In this document: positions 1-7,760 of the stretch, one piece after another | Layout: every line of letters begins with the position of its first letter | Position numbering within the stretch: position 1 is the first letter of the stretch | Assembly (NCBI GenBank): GCA_947630645.1 | Contig: CANRIF010000015.1 | Coordinates: 1-34,588 of the forward strand | From: an uncultured Oscillospiraceae bacterium | GTDB taxonomy: Bacteria; Bacillota; Clostridia; Oscillospirales; Oscillospiraceae | Reading direction: 5' to 3' | DNA: 34,588 nucleotides | The notes under the pieces: model-generated | Databases searched by the model: none | What the model saw: only the letters and a program-made list of their open reading frames with translations | What the model was told of the DNA's origin: nothing | Translations under genes and position numbers: made by a program

Positions 1-1229
1 ACCTCGCCCCGGCGGCGGACGCAGAAGTCCATGTCGATGTCCGGCATGGTGACCCGCTCGGGATTCAAAAACCGCTCGAAGAACAGCTTATATTTGATGG
101 GGTCCACGTCGGTGATGTGCAAGGTGTAGCTGACGATGGACCCGGCGCCAGAGCCGCGCCCCGGACCCACCGGGATGTCCTGGCCCTTGGCGAAGGCGAT
201 GAAGTCCCAGACGATGAGGAAGTAGTCCACGAACCCCATCTGGCTTATGACGCCCAGCTCGTAGTCCAGCCGGTCGGCCAGGTCCTTCCCGTACCCGGGG
301 TACCGCTCGGCCAGTCCGGCGTAGCACAGCTTTTTCAGATAGGCGAAGCTGTCCGTCTCCCCCTCCGGCAGCTGGAACTGCGGCAGGTGGTAGTGGCCGA
401 ACTCGAAGTCGAAGCCGCACATATCCGCGATCTTCACGGTGTTGTCGTATGCCTCGGTCAAGTCCGGGAACAGCTGGCGCATCTCCTCCTCGGATTTGAG
501 GTACAACTGGTCGCTCTCGAACTTCATCCGGTCCGGGTCGTCCACGGTCTTGCCCGTCTGCACGCACATGAGAACGTCCTGGATGCGGGCGTCCTCCCGC
601 CGCAGGTAATGGGCGTCGTTGGTGACCACCAGGGGGATGCCCGTCTCGTTGTGGATGCGGATAAGGCCCTGGGCCGCCCGGCGCTCGTCGGGGATGCCGT
701 GGTCCTGTATCTCCAGGTAGAACCCGCCCCGGCCGAAGAGCGCGTCCAGCTCCATGGCCCGGGCCTTGGCTGCCTCGTACTGGCCGCTGACGATCTTCTG
801 GGGGATGTCCCCGGCCAGGCAGGCGGACAGGCAGATGAGCCCCTCGGCGTGCTGGTGCAGCAGGGGCCAGTCGATGCGGGGGCGGATGTAAAAGCCGTTG
901 ACGAACCCCTCCGACACCAGGGCGCAGAGGTTGTGGTAGCCCGCCTCGTTCTTGCACAGCAGGATCAGGTGGGAGTAGTTGTTGTCCAGGCCATACTGCT
1001 TGTCCGTCCGGTCCCGGGGGGCCACATAGACCTCGCAGCCGATGATGGGCTTGACGCCCGCGTCCTGGCAGGCGCGGTAAAAGTCCACCACGCCGTACAT
1101 CACCCCGTGGTCGGTGACCGCCAGGGCGTCCTGGCCCAGCTCCTTGGCGCGCCGAGCCAGTTCCTTGATGCGGCAGGCGCCGTCCAGGAGGCTGTATTCG
1201 CTATGCACATGAAGGTGGACAAAGGACAT
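1..1229 (-). CDS. dnaE: DNA polymerase III alpha subunit (DnaE), N-terminal part
   Basis: Replicative DNA polymerase catalytic subunit. About 409 N-terminal residues are present and the rest runs off the left edge. The protein starts [17 protein letters not shown], the PHP-domain metal-binding start typical of DnaE, followed by a DHGVMYG motif. Further on, [10 protein letters not shown] and the catalytic-domain signature PDIDMDF (the first acidic residues of the polymerase site) lie just before the edge. The start at 1229 has an AGGAG site that overlaps the whiA stop, and only 10 bases separate the two genes, so they are almost certainly co-transcribed. The lineage should also carry PolC, which is not in this window. 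The call is secure; only the length is unknown. Confidence 0.97.
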   Translation of the reverse strand, partial: MSFVHLHVHSEYSLLDGACRIKELARRAKELGQDALAVTDHGVMYGVVDFYRACQDAGVKPIIGCEVYVAPRDRTDKQYGLDNNYSHLILLCKNEAGYHNLCALVSEGFVNGFYIRPRIDWPLLHQHAEGLICLSACLAGDIPQKIVSGQYEAAKARAMELDALFGRGGFYLEIQDHGIPDERRAAQGLIRIHNETGIPLVVTNDAHYLRREDARIQDVLMCVQTGKTVDDPDRMKFESDQLYLKSEEEMRQLFPDLTEAYDNTVKIADMCGFDFEFGHYHLPQFQLPEGETDSFAYLKKLCYAGLAERYPGYGKDLADRLDYELGVISQMGFVDYFLIVWDFIAFAKGQDIPVGPGRGSGAGSIVSYTLHITDVDPIKYKLFFERFLNPERVTMPDIDMDFCVRRRGE

Positions 1230-1239
1230 GGTCTGCTCC

Positions 1240-2142
1240 TTATTTCAGCGTCCGGGCAAGCTCTGTCAGCTTGCGGATGCGGTGGCTCATGCAGCTCTTG
1301 GTGACAGGGGGATAGGCCAGCTGGGCCAGGTCGGCCAGGCTGCAGGAGGGATTGGCGATGCGAAGAAGGGCGGTCTGTTCCAGGGCGGGGGGAAGGCTCT
1401 CCAGCCCCGGGCCGGCCTCGATGGCGCGGATGGCGGCCAGCTGCTCCGCCGCCGCGTCGGTGATCTTGTCGGCGTTGGCCATATCGCAGTTGGTGATGCG
1501 GTTCATGGCGTTGGCCATGTGCTTTTCCACCTTGGCCTGCATCACGGCCATGGCGGACAGGGAGGCGCCCAGGGTGGTGAGGAAGTCCTCGATGGCGTCG
1601 CTGCGCTTGAAGTAGGTGATCCAGTTGCGGCCCCGGACGGCGTCCTTCGGCTCAAAGCCCATCTCCAGCAGCAGGGCGTGGACCTCCCGGCACACGCTCT
1701 CGTGGCCGGTGGCCAGTTCCAGGTGGTAGCCCCGGGCCGGGTCCATGATGCTGCCCCCTGCCAAAAACGCCCCCCGGAGAAAGGCCGTCCGGTCGCAGTC
1801 GGCCTCCACCACCGCCAGGTTGACGTGGTGGGCCACGGCCCGGTCCGGGTCGTAGCCGAAGGCGGAGAACACCGCCCGCAGCTTGTCCCGGTCTGTCAGG
1901 AGGAAGGATCGCTTCCCGCCGCCCTCCGGCGGCGAGACCTGGTCGAAGTCCAGCTCGAACGCCCGGCGGAACAGCCGGGGCAGCCGGGCGGCGAAGGCGT
2001 CGTTGGCCGTCATGATGCGGATCTGGCGGGTGGAGAACTCCCCCGCATACAGCAGCACGCCATAGGCCTCCGCCAGCGCACAGCACCGGCGGCTGGGCCC
2101 CAGGCGGCACAGTTCGGTCTTCACATCCGATGAAAAACTCAT
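1240..2142 (-). CDS. whiA: DNA-binding protein WhiA
   Basis: WhiA is a conserved Gram-positive DNA-binding protein linked to sporulation in actinobacteria and to cell division and chromosome segregation in Bacillus. The product is 300 residues, normal for the family. It has an N-terminal LAGLIDADG-homing-endonuclease-like fold ([12 protein letters not shown] around residues 121-132) and a C-terminal helix-turn-helix (about residues 268-292, ending [11 protein letters not shown]). It lies 2 bases downstream of rapZ and 10 bases upstream of dnaE, so it sits inside one operon. In many Firmicutes the order is rapZ-yvcK-whiA; here yvcK/glmR is absent from between them. Confidence 0.96.
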   Translation of the reverse strand: MSFSSDVKTELCRLGPSRRCCALAEAYGVLLYAGEFSTRQIRIMTANDAFAARLPRLFRRAFELDFDQVSPPEGGGKRSFLLTDRDKLRAVFSAFGYDPDRAVAHHVNLAVVEADCDRTAFLRGAFLAGGSIMDPARGYHLELATGHESVCREVHALLLEMGFEPKDAVRGRNWITYFKRSDAIEDFLTTLGASLSAMAVMQAKVEKHMANAMNRITNCDMANADKITDAAAEQLAAIRAIEAGPGLESLPPALEQTALLRIANPSCSLADLAQLAYPPVTKSCMSHRIRKLTELARTLK

Positions 2143-2144
2143 GT

Positions 2145-2993
2145 CTATGTCCCCAGTTCCCGGTGGGTGACCGTCACCAGCCGGCAGCTGTCCTCCATGG
2201 CCTGCGCCAGCGCCTGGGCCATGGCCACGCTCCGGTGGTGGCCGCCGGTGCAGCCGATGGCCACGGTCAGCTCCTGGCGGTCCGCCGCATACAGCGGCAG
2301 CAGAAAGCCCAGCAGCTCCGTCAGCCGGGTGAGCAGCGCCTGGGCGTTGCCGTTGCGGAACACATAGTCCGCCACCGGGGCGTCCAGGCCGGTGAGGTTT
2401 TGCAGGTCCGGCTCATAGTAGGGGTTGGGCAGGCACCGCACGTCGAACACCAGGTCCGCCTCCGGGGGCAGGCCCATCTTGTAGCCGAAGGAGAGGATGT
2501 TCAGCGAAAAGCCCCGCTCCTCCGGGTGCAGGCACTCGCATATCCTGGCCCGCAGCCGGTTCAGCGATGCCTCGTCGGTGGGGATGACGAAATCCGCCCG
2601 CGCCCGCAGCGGCGCCAGGAACGCGATCTCCTGCTCCACGGCCTGCCGGATGCTCTGGCCCCGCTTGCCAAGGGGATGGGGCCGGCGGGACTCCTTATAC
2701 CGGCGCAGCAGGGTGGACACCTCCGCCTCCAGATAGAGGATGCGTACCTGGCAGTCCAGCCCCGTCAGCTCCGCCAGGGCCGCGTCCAGCTCCTCGTAGC
2801 TGCCCACGCTTCGCACGTCCATCACCAGCGCCACCCGCTCATAGCGGCCGCGGGTGGCCAGGCACAGGGCCGCGAACCGGCCCAGCAGCGCCGCGGGCAG
2901 ATTGTCCACGCAGTAGTAGCCCAGGTCCTCGCAGATGTCCGCCGCCCGGGTCTTGCCCGCGCCGGACAGTCCGGTTATGACGAGAAATTCCAT
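2145..2993 (-). CDS. rapZ: RNase adapter / nucleotide-binding protein RapZ (YvcJ)
   Basis: P-loop protein of 282 residues, the usual family length. Walker A is GLSGAGKT at residues 8-15. The C-terminal domain carries the family signature CTGGHHRSV near residue 250. In Enterobacteria RapZ senses glucosamine-6-phosphate and presents the small RNA GlmZ to RNase E. In Firmicutes the homologue YvcJ is a GTP/ATP-binding protein whose target is less clear and which affects competence. The gene starts inside the end of murB (19-base overlap) and stops 2 bases before whiA, so translation is probably coupled. Confidence 0.95.
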   Translation of the reverse strand: MEFLVITGLSGAGKTRAADICEDLGYYCVDNLPAALLGRFAALCLATRGRYERVALVMDVRSVGSYEELDAALAELTGLDCQVRILYLEAEVSTLLRRYKESRRPHPLGKRGQSIRQAVEQEIAFLAPLRARADFVIPTDEASLNRLRARICECLHPEERGFSLNILSFGYKMGLPPEADLVFDVRCLPNPYYEPDLQNLTGLDAPVADYVFRNGNAQALLTRLTELLGFLLPLYAADRQELTVAIGCTGGHHRSVAMAQALAQAMEDSCRLVTVTHRELGT

Positions 2994-3907
2994 GTTCGAT
3001 CCCCCAGGATCAGGACCTCCGGCTCCAGCGCGATGCCGCTGTGGGCCAGGACGGTCTGTTGGATGTGTTCCATCAGGCGCAGGATGTCCGCCGCGGTGGC
3101 GCCCCCGGCGTTCACCACGAATCCGGCGTGCTTTTCCGACACCTGGGCGCCGCCGATGGCATAGCCCCGCAGCCCGGCTTGGTCGATAAGGGCGGAGGCA
3201 TAGCCGCCCACCGGCCGCTTGAAGGTGCTGCCGGCGGAGGGGATGTCCAGGGGCTGGCTGGCCCGGCGGCGGGCCGCCAGCTCCCGCATCCGGGCGCTGA
3301 TGGCCTCCCGGTCGCCGGGGGCCAGGGCGAACACGGCGCGCAAAATGACCACGTTCCGGCCGGAGAAGACGCTGTGCCGGTAGGAAAAATCGTGGGCCGG
3401 GCCGGTGACGGAGCGGGGGAGCAGGTCCTCGTCCAGGTAGTCCGTGCGCGCCACCACGTCCTTCAACTCGCCGCCGTAGGCGCCCGCGTTCATCACCACG
3501 CCGCCGCCCACGCTGCCGGGGATACCGTGGGCGAACTCCAGCCCGGCCAGGCCCGCGTCCGCGGCGGCCGCGGCGGCGCTGGCCAGGGTGGCCCCGCAGT
3601 CGGCGGTGACGCTATTGCCCTCCACCGTCACGGCGCCCACCCCGGGGCAGGTGACCACCACGAAGCGGTCCAGCGGCCCGTCCGGGGGCAGGATGTTGGT
3701 GCCGTTGCCGATGACCAGGGGCCTCACCCCCGCGCCGCGCAGCAGGCCCAGCACCGCTTCCAGCTGCCCGGCCGACCGGGGCAGCGCCATGGCCGCCGCC
3801 GGCCCGCCCACCCGGAAGGAACAGTGGGCCGCCATAGGCTCGTCTTCCAGGACCTCCAGCCCCGGCGCCGCCGCCCGTATATCCTTGACAAGAGATGAAT
3901 AGTCCAT
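2975..3907 (-). CDS. murB: UDP-N-acetylenolpyruvoylglucosamine reductase (MurB)
   Basis: FAD-dependent cytosolic enzyme that reduces UDP-GlcNAc-enolpyruvate to UDP-MurNAc with NADPH, the second committed step of peptidoglycan synthesis. The 310-residue product matches the short MurB type. The FAD-binding part has GNGTNIL (68-73) and GIPGSVGGGVVMNAGAYGGE (128-147). Active-site residues appear as Arg177 in SYRHS, Ser227 in SAGSTFK and Glu296 in LEPEV. It is the first gene of the run murB-rapZ-whiA-dnaE. Upstream lies the palindromic repeat block, so transcription either reads through from hprK or starts from a promoter I could not recognise. Confidence 0.97.
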   Translation of the reverse strand: MDYSSLVKDIRAAAPGLEVLEDEPMAAHCSFRVGGPAAAMALPRSAGQLEAVLGLLRGAGVRPLVIGNGTNILPPDGPLDRFVVVTCPGVGAVTVEGNSVTADCGATLASAAAAAADAGLAGLEFAHGIPGSVGGGVVMNAGAYGGELKDVVARTDYLDEDLLPRSVTGPAHDFSYRHSVFSGRNVVILRAVFALAPGDREAISARMRELAARRRASQPLDIPSAGSTFKRPVGGYASALIDQAGLRGYAIGGAQVSEKHAGFVVNAGGATAADILRLMEHIQQTVLAHSGIALEPEVLILGDRTWNFSS

Positions 3908-3941
3908 AACGCCTCGCAGATCGGTTCACACCACGTTATCA

Positions 3942-4112
3942 GGCCCCCTTGTGTAAAGGGGGCTGTCACGCGTCAGCGTGACTGGGGGATTGTCACAACC
4001 CCTCCGGCGCGGCTTTGCCGCGCCACCTCCCCTTACACAGGGGAGGCGCTCAAAGAGGTGACAACCCCTCCGAGCCGCCTTCGGCGGCCCACCTCCCCTT
4101 GCACAGGGGAGG
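3942..4112. repeat. Palindromic interspersed repeat, one full and one half copy
   Basis: The 221-base gap between hprK and murB is filled by this element. A full unit (3942-4046) consists of the outer hairpin GCCCCCTTGTGTAAAGGGGGC, a variable hairpin around GCGTCAGC, the core GGGATTGTCACAACCCCTCC, a second variable GC hairpin and the outer hairpin CCTCCCCTTACACAGGGGAGG. A half unit (about 4056-4112) follows with core ACAACCCCTCC, hairpin GCCGCCTTCGGCGGC and the same outer hairpin. A full copy in opposite orientation is at 24651-24758 and a degraded half at 11905-11965. No coding potential is seen. Function is unknown; it could act as a terminator or mRNA stabiliser, or be a miniature mobile element. 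Confidence 0.85.
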
Positions 4113-4128
4113 CGTTCAAAAAGGTAGG

Positions 4129-5070
4129 CTAATATTCTAATCCTAAATCTACGCTCTGGTCCACCCGGCGGGCCAGGTCCTCGGCGGCGTTGTAGCCCGT
4201 CTTCTTCTGGCGGTTGGTCAGCGCGGCCAGCTCCAGGATGGCGGCCAGGTTCCGGCCGGAGCGGACCGGGATGACCACCAGCGGCACGTCCACCCCCAGG
4301 TACTGCACCGTCTTGGTGTCCAGGCCCAGGCGGTCATAGTGCTTGGTGTCGTCCCACAGCTCCATCTGCACCACCAGATCGATGTTGCAGCTCATTTTGA
4401 TGGCGCCCACGCCGAACACGCTGGGCACGTTGATGACGCCGATGCCCCGCAACTCCATGAAGTGCTGGATCAGGGCGGGGGAGCGGCCCTCCAGCTGGAA
4501 GCTGGACGTGCGAAGGATCTCCACCGCGTCGTCGGCGATCAGGCGGTGGCCCTGCTTCAAGAGGCCCAGGGCCGTCTCCGACTTGCCCACGCCGCTGTCG
4601 CCGATGATCAGCATCCCCTCGCCGTAGACCTCCATCAGCACCCCGTGGATAGTCTCCCGGGGGGCCAGGTGGTAGCGCAGGGTGCCGATGAGACGGGCGT
4701 AGAACTCGGAGGTGTCCATGTCCGTGGCCAGCAGCGTGACATCGTACTTGCGGGCCATCTCCAGGCACTCGGGCAGCACCGGCTCTCCGTGGGCGACGAT
4801 CACCGCCGGGACGTGCTGGCTCATGACCGCCTGGAAGCCCGCCAGGCGCCGCTCATGGTCCAGCTCCTCCATCATGGTCGTCTCGCTCTTGCCGATGACC
4901 TGGATGCGGGTGGCGTCGAAGTGCTTCAGATAGCCCATCAGCTGGATGCCGGGCCGGTTCAGGTCCGCGGAGGTGACGCGCAGGCGCTCGTAGTCCGGCG
5001 CGGCGCATATCACCTTCAGGCCGTGTTCCTGCACGATCCGTGTCAGAAGGACGCTGTATTTCATTCGCAT
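4129..5070 (-). CDS. hprK: HPr kinase/phosphorylase
   Basis: Bifunctional serine kinase/phosphorylase of the phosphotransferase carrier HPr, the switch of carbon catabolite repression in Firmicutes. Motifs include the P-loop GDSGVGKS, catalytic IHGVLMEV and LIADDAVEI, and the family signature ELRGIGVINV. The reading frame stays open to an ATG at 5091. I prefer the ATG at 5070 (MRMKYSV...) because family members begin a few residues before this point, GGGGTG lies 6 bases upstream of it, and the promoter at 5110-5137 would leave only about 12 bases of leader before 5091. The product would be 313 residues (320 from 5091). It is divergent from rpmB. Confidence 0.95.
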   Translation of the reverse strand: MRMKYSVLLTRIVQEHGLKVICAAPDYERLRVTSADLNRPGIQLMGYLKHFDATRIQVIGKSETTMMEELDHERRLAGFQAVMSQHVPAVIVAHGEPVLPECLEMARKYDVTLLATDMDTSEFYARLIGTLRYHLAPRETIHGVLMEVYGEGMLIIGDSGVGKSETALGLLKQGHRLIADDAVEILRTSSFQLEGRSPALIQHFMELRGIGVINVPSVFGVGAIKMSCNIDLVVQMELWDDTKHYDRLGLDTKTVQYLGVDVPLVVIPVRSGRNLAAILELAALTNRQKKTGYNAAEDLARRVDQSVDLGLEY

Positions 5071-5109
5071 GGGCCACACCCCGTTTTCCATAGTATCGTC
5101 CGTTCCTAT

Positions 5110-5137
5110 TTTATAACATATCTATGCGCTTTCGCAA
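5110..5137 (-). promoter_or_regulatory. Sigma-A promoter for hprK
   Basis: Read on the minus strand: -35 TTGCGA (5137-5132), 16-base spacer, -10 TATAAA (5115-5110). It lies in an AT-rich pocket immediately upstream of hprK. Confidence 0.7.
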
Positions 5138-5185
5138 TCGCTGCGGCATATTTTTTCAACTTTTTCCGGGAAATGAAAAAAACTC

Positions 5186-5214
5186 TTGCAATTTCCCGCC
5201 CGCTCTGCTATTAT
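5186..5214 (+). promoter_or_regulatory. Sigma-A promoter for rpmB
   Basis: -35 TTGCAA at 5186-5191, 17-base spacer, -10 TATTAT at 5209-5214. It gives a leader of about 35 bases before rpmB. Confidence 0.75.
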
Positions 5215-5255
5215 ATTGAGGCTGTCTCGCGGACAGTAGGAAGGAGCTGATTACG

Positions 5256-5444
5256 ATGGCAAAATGTGAGGTTTGCGGAAAAGGCGTGACTTTCGGCATC
5301 AAGGTCAGCCACTCCCACCGGCGTTCCAACCGCATGTGGAAGCCCAACGTAAAGCGCGTGAAGGCGGTCGTGGACGGGAAGCCCCAGCATATGTACGTCT
5401 GCACCCGCTGCCTGCGTAGCGGTAAGGTCCAGCGGGCCGTGTGA
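5256..5444 (+). CDS. rpmB: 50S ribosomal protein L28
   Basis: Ribosomal protein of the large subunit, 62 residues. It starts MAKCEVCGKG and has the typical SHSHRRSNRMWKPN segment. Four cysteines in two CxxC pairs (Cys4/Cys7 and Cys49/Cys52) mark the zinc-binding form of L28, rather than the cysteine-free paralogue that some bacteria express under zinc limitation. A purine-rich site (AAGGAG) lies 8 bases before the ATG. The gene is monocistronic, with its own promoter upstream and a strong terminator directly downstream. Confidence 0.98.
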   Translation: MAKCEVCGKGVTFGIKVSHSHRRSNRMWKPNVKRVKAVVDGKPQHMYVCTRCLRSGKVQRAV

Positions 5445-5459
5445 TCCTCGGAAAATGCC

Positions 5460-5500
5460 AGTCCCCGGAGCGTTTGCTCCGGGGACTTTTCCGTTTTTCC
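5460..5500 (+). terminator. Rho-independent terminator of rpmB
   Basis: Stem AGTCCCCGGAGC / GCTCCGGGGACT with a 4-base loop, followed by TTTTCCGTTTTT. Confidence 0.92.
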
Positions 5501-5503
5501 ATA

Positions 5504-5532
5504 TTGTTTTTCCCGGCGGGGTGTAGTAATAT
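5504..5532 (+). promoter_or_regulatory. Sigma-A promoter for the YD-repeat gene
   Basis: -35 TTGTTT (5504-5509), 17-base spacer, -10 TAATAT (5527-5532). It is located between the rpmB terminator and the start at 5561. Confidence 0.65.
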
Positions 5533-5560
5533 CGGAGTATCAAAACCAAGGAGGATCGCT

Positions 5561-6439
5561 ATGAAAAAACGTTGCTTCAGTCTTCTTCTCGTCCTGTGCC
5601 TTCTGGCCGCGGCAGCGGTCCCCTGTCTGGCGGACGGGGATCAGCCGGCCTGGCGGCTGGCGAAGGTGACGGTCACCGCCGACGGGGCCGCCACGGAGAC
5701 CACGTTCGTATACGACAACGGCGGCTGGCTGCCCACCCAGGTCCAGAGGGGCGGCGACGCCTTCGCCATGGAGTACGACGACGCCGGGCGCGTCACGCTC
5801 TACACGGCGCCCACTTACACCGAGCAGCGGGTGTTCGACGAGGCCGGCCACCTGGCGGAGACCACCTGGCAGGGCGAGAGTTCCACCCACACCGTTTACA
5901 CCTATGACGAGGCGGGCCAGGTGATCCGCCAGGAGCAGACCGCCGACGACTTCAGCTCCGTCGTGGAGTATGTCTACGACGAACACGGGAACGTGATCAC
6001 CCAGACCACCAGCGCCCCCGGCGGGGAGCCGGACGTGAACACCTACACCTACGAGTACAACGACGACGGCCTGGCCGTCAGCCAGACCTACGACATCACC
6101 CAGCCCTGGGGCACCTTCTCCGGGACGTACACCTACGAGTACGACGAGCAGGGCCGGATGACGAAAGAGAGCTACGACGAGGGCGAGGAGCGGTACTACT
6201 ATATGCCGCTGCTGACGGGGACCTGGAGCCGCGCCATATGGACGGACTTCGACGGCAACTCCTCCGAGGAGATCTCCCTGTCCCTGCGCCTGAGGGACGC
6301 CGCGGGAGAGCTGGTGATGAGCTGGTCCTGCGACATGACCGGGGAACCGGAGATGGAATTTGACGGCAACGGCTGCCTCGTCAAGGCCGCCGACGCTGAC
6401 GGGAACATGATCGAGATCGCCTACGAGTCCGTGGCGTGA
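5561..6439 (+). CDS. Small secreted YD-repeat (RHS-like) protein
   Basis: The product is 292 residues. It begins with a classical signal peptide (MKKRCFSLLLVLCLLAAAA, likely cleaved after about residue 24 in CLA-DG) and has no lipobox or anchor, so it is probably released or wall-associated. The body holds about seven degenerate repeats of the type [V/E/T/F]YD-x-x-G-[R/N/Q/H], for example EYDDAGR, VFDEAGH, TYDEAGQ, VYDEHGN and EYDEQGR, the YD/RHS beta-strand repeat. Unlike RHS toxins it is very short and has no conserved core or C-terminal toxin domain. The start is set by AAGGAGG 6 bases before the ATG; the frame extends further upstream but that stretch is the rpmB terminator. It has its own promoter and terminator. 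Function unknown. Confidence 0.88.
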   Translation: MKKRCFSLLLVLCLLAAAAVPCLADGDQPAWRLAKVTVTADGAATETTFVYDNGGWLPTQVQRGGDAFAMEYDDAGRVTLYTAPTYTEQRVFDEAGHLAETTWQGESSTHTVYTYDEAGQVIRQEQTADDFSSVVEYVYDEHGNVITQTTSAPGGEPDVNTYTYEYNDDGLAVSQTYDITQPWGTFSGTYTYEYDEQGRMTKESYDEGEERYYYMPLLTGTWSRAIWTDFDGNSSEEISLSLRLRDAAGELVMSWSCDMTGEPEMEFDGNGCLVKAADADGNMIEIAYESVA

Positions 6440-6452
6440 ACCTAATTCAGCC

Positions 6453-6486
6453 AAAGACCCGGAGCAGCCGCTCCGGGTCTTTCCTT
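6453..6486. terminator. Bidirectional terminator between convergent genes
   Basis: Stem AAAGACCCGGAGC / GCTCCGGGTCTTT with a 4-base loop. T-rich sequence follows on the plus strand (TTTCCTTTATT) and the AAAG arm gives T residues on the minus strand. It serves the YD-repeat gene and the CorC-type gene ending at 6486. Confidence 0.85.
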
Positions 6487-7760
6487 TATTCTTCTTCCTC
6501 CGGGCGGCGGAGGACCTTGACCTTCTCCACCCGCTTGCCGTCGGCCTCCAGGACGGTGATCTCCAGGTCCCGGTACCGCACCTGGCACCCCGGCGGGGCG
6601 TAGCCCTCGTTCAGCTCCATCACCCAGCCGCCCACAGTCTCGCTCTCAAAGTCGAAGCCGTCCTCTTCCATCTCCACCAGTTCCAGAAAGTCCCCGATGG
6701 GCAGATCGCCATCCAGCTCCCAGCTGTCCTCGGCGGTCTGGACGATTTCCTGCTCCACCTCGTCCGTCTCGTCCCATATATCGCCCACCAGGTACTCCAG
6801 CACGTCCTCCATGGAGATGACCCCGGCGGTGCCGCCGTACTCGTCGGTGACGATGGCCAGGTGGGTCTGCTGCTGGCGCAGCTTCTCCAGCACGGCGGGC
6901 AGCTTCACGGTCTTGTAGACCCAGCACGGCTCGGTGAGCAGGGAGCGGATGTCGACCTCGCCCCCGTCCAGCAGCGCCCGGTACAGGGCGTTGAGGTGCA
7001 GCACGCCGATGATGTTGTCCGTGTCGCCCTCATAGACGGGCAGGCGGGAGTAGGGCACGTCGCTGACCTGGCGCAGGATGCTCTCCAGGCCGTCGTCGAT
7101 GTCCAGAGCCACCATGTCCACCCGGGCGGTCATGGCCTGGCTGGCGGAGATGTCCCCGAAGTCCAGGGCCGCCTGCAGCAACTCGCCCCGGTCGTCGTCC
7201 AGCACGTCCTCGTCCTGGGCCGTCTCGATGATGGACTGCAGTTCCTCCACGGCGGCCTCCTGGGCGTCCTCGGGGGCCTCGCCCCGCAGGGGCTTGGTGA
7301 TCAGCTGGTTCAGATGCACCGCGCACCACACCAGCGGCGAGAGCGCCACGCTCAAGGCCCGGATGACGCCCGCCACGGCCAGGGTCAGGCGGGTGGCATT
7401 TTTCTTGGCCAGGATCTTCGGCATGGTCTCCCCGAAGATGATGACCAGCACCGTGACGGCCACGGTGGCGGCGGTGGAGCATAGCCCCTCCGCCACGCCG
7501 GTGCGTACCGCCAGGGTGATGGCGATGACCGAGCTGATGGAACTGGCCGCCACGTTCACCAGGTTGTTGCCGATCAGGATGGCCCCCAGGGCCTTGTCGA
7601 AGTCGTCCAGCAGGCCCAGGGCGGTGCTGGCCGAGGCGCTGCCGTCCTCTGCCGCGCCCTCCAGCCGCAGCCGGTTGGCCGCGGACAGGGCCATCTCCGA
7701 GGCGGAGAAGAACGCGGACAGCGCCAGACACACCAGCAATGCCAGGATATAGCCGATCAT
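6486..7760 (-). CDS. CNNM/CorC (HlyC/CorC) family membrane protein 1
   Basis: The product is 424 residues with the standard layout: an N-terminal DUF21/CNNM transmembrane domain with the SASEMAL motif (about residues 1-195), a pair of CBS domains (about 215-330, with GVLHLNALY and VTDEYGGTAGVISMEDVLEYLVGDIWDE) and a C-terminal CorC_HlyC domain. The family is associated with magnesium or cobalt efflux, although many members carry the old label hemolysin. An upstream open frame to 7919 is an artefact; the ATG at 7760 follows GGAAGGGGGCGG and overlaps the stop of the upstream paralogue as ATGA, so the two are translationally coupled. Confidence 0.92.
   Translation of the reverse strand: MIGYILALLVCLALSAFFSASEMALSAANRLRLEGAAEDGSASASTALGLLDDFDKALGAILIGNNLVNVAASSISSVIAITLAVRTGVAEGLCSTAATVAVTVLVIIFGETMPKILAKKNATRLTLAVAGVIRALSVALSPLVWCAVHLNQLITKPLRGEAPEDAQEAAVEELQSIIETAQDEDVLDDDRGELLQAALDFGDISASQAMTARVDMVALDIDDGLESILRQVSDVPYSRLPVYEGDTDNIIGVLHLNALYRALLDGGEVDIRSLLTEPCWVYKTVKLPAVLEKLRQQQTHLAIVTDEYGGTAGVISMEDVLEYLVGDIWDETDEVEQEIVQTAEDSWELDGDLPIGDFLELVEMEEDGFDFESETVGGWVMELNEGYAPPGCQVRYRDLEITVLEADGKRVEKVKVLRRPEEEE

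Noticed and set aside
3942-4112. CRISPR array or tRNA cluster in the hairpin-rich intergenic region
   Set aside because: Units are palindromic with variable inner hairpins, with no spacers of uniform length and no cloverleaf or CCA end.
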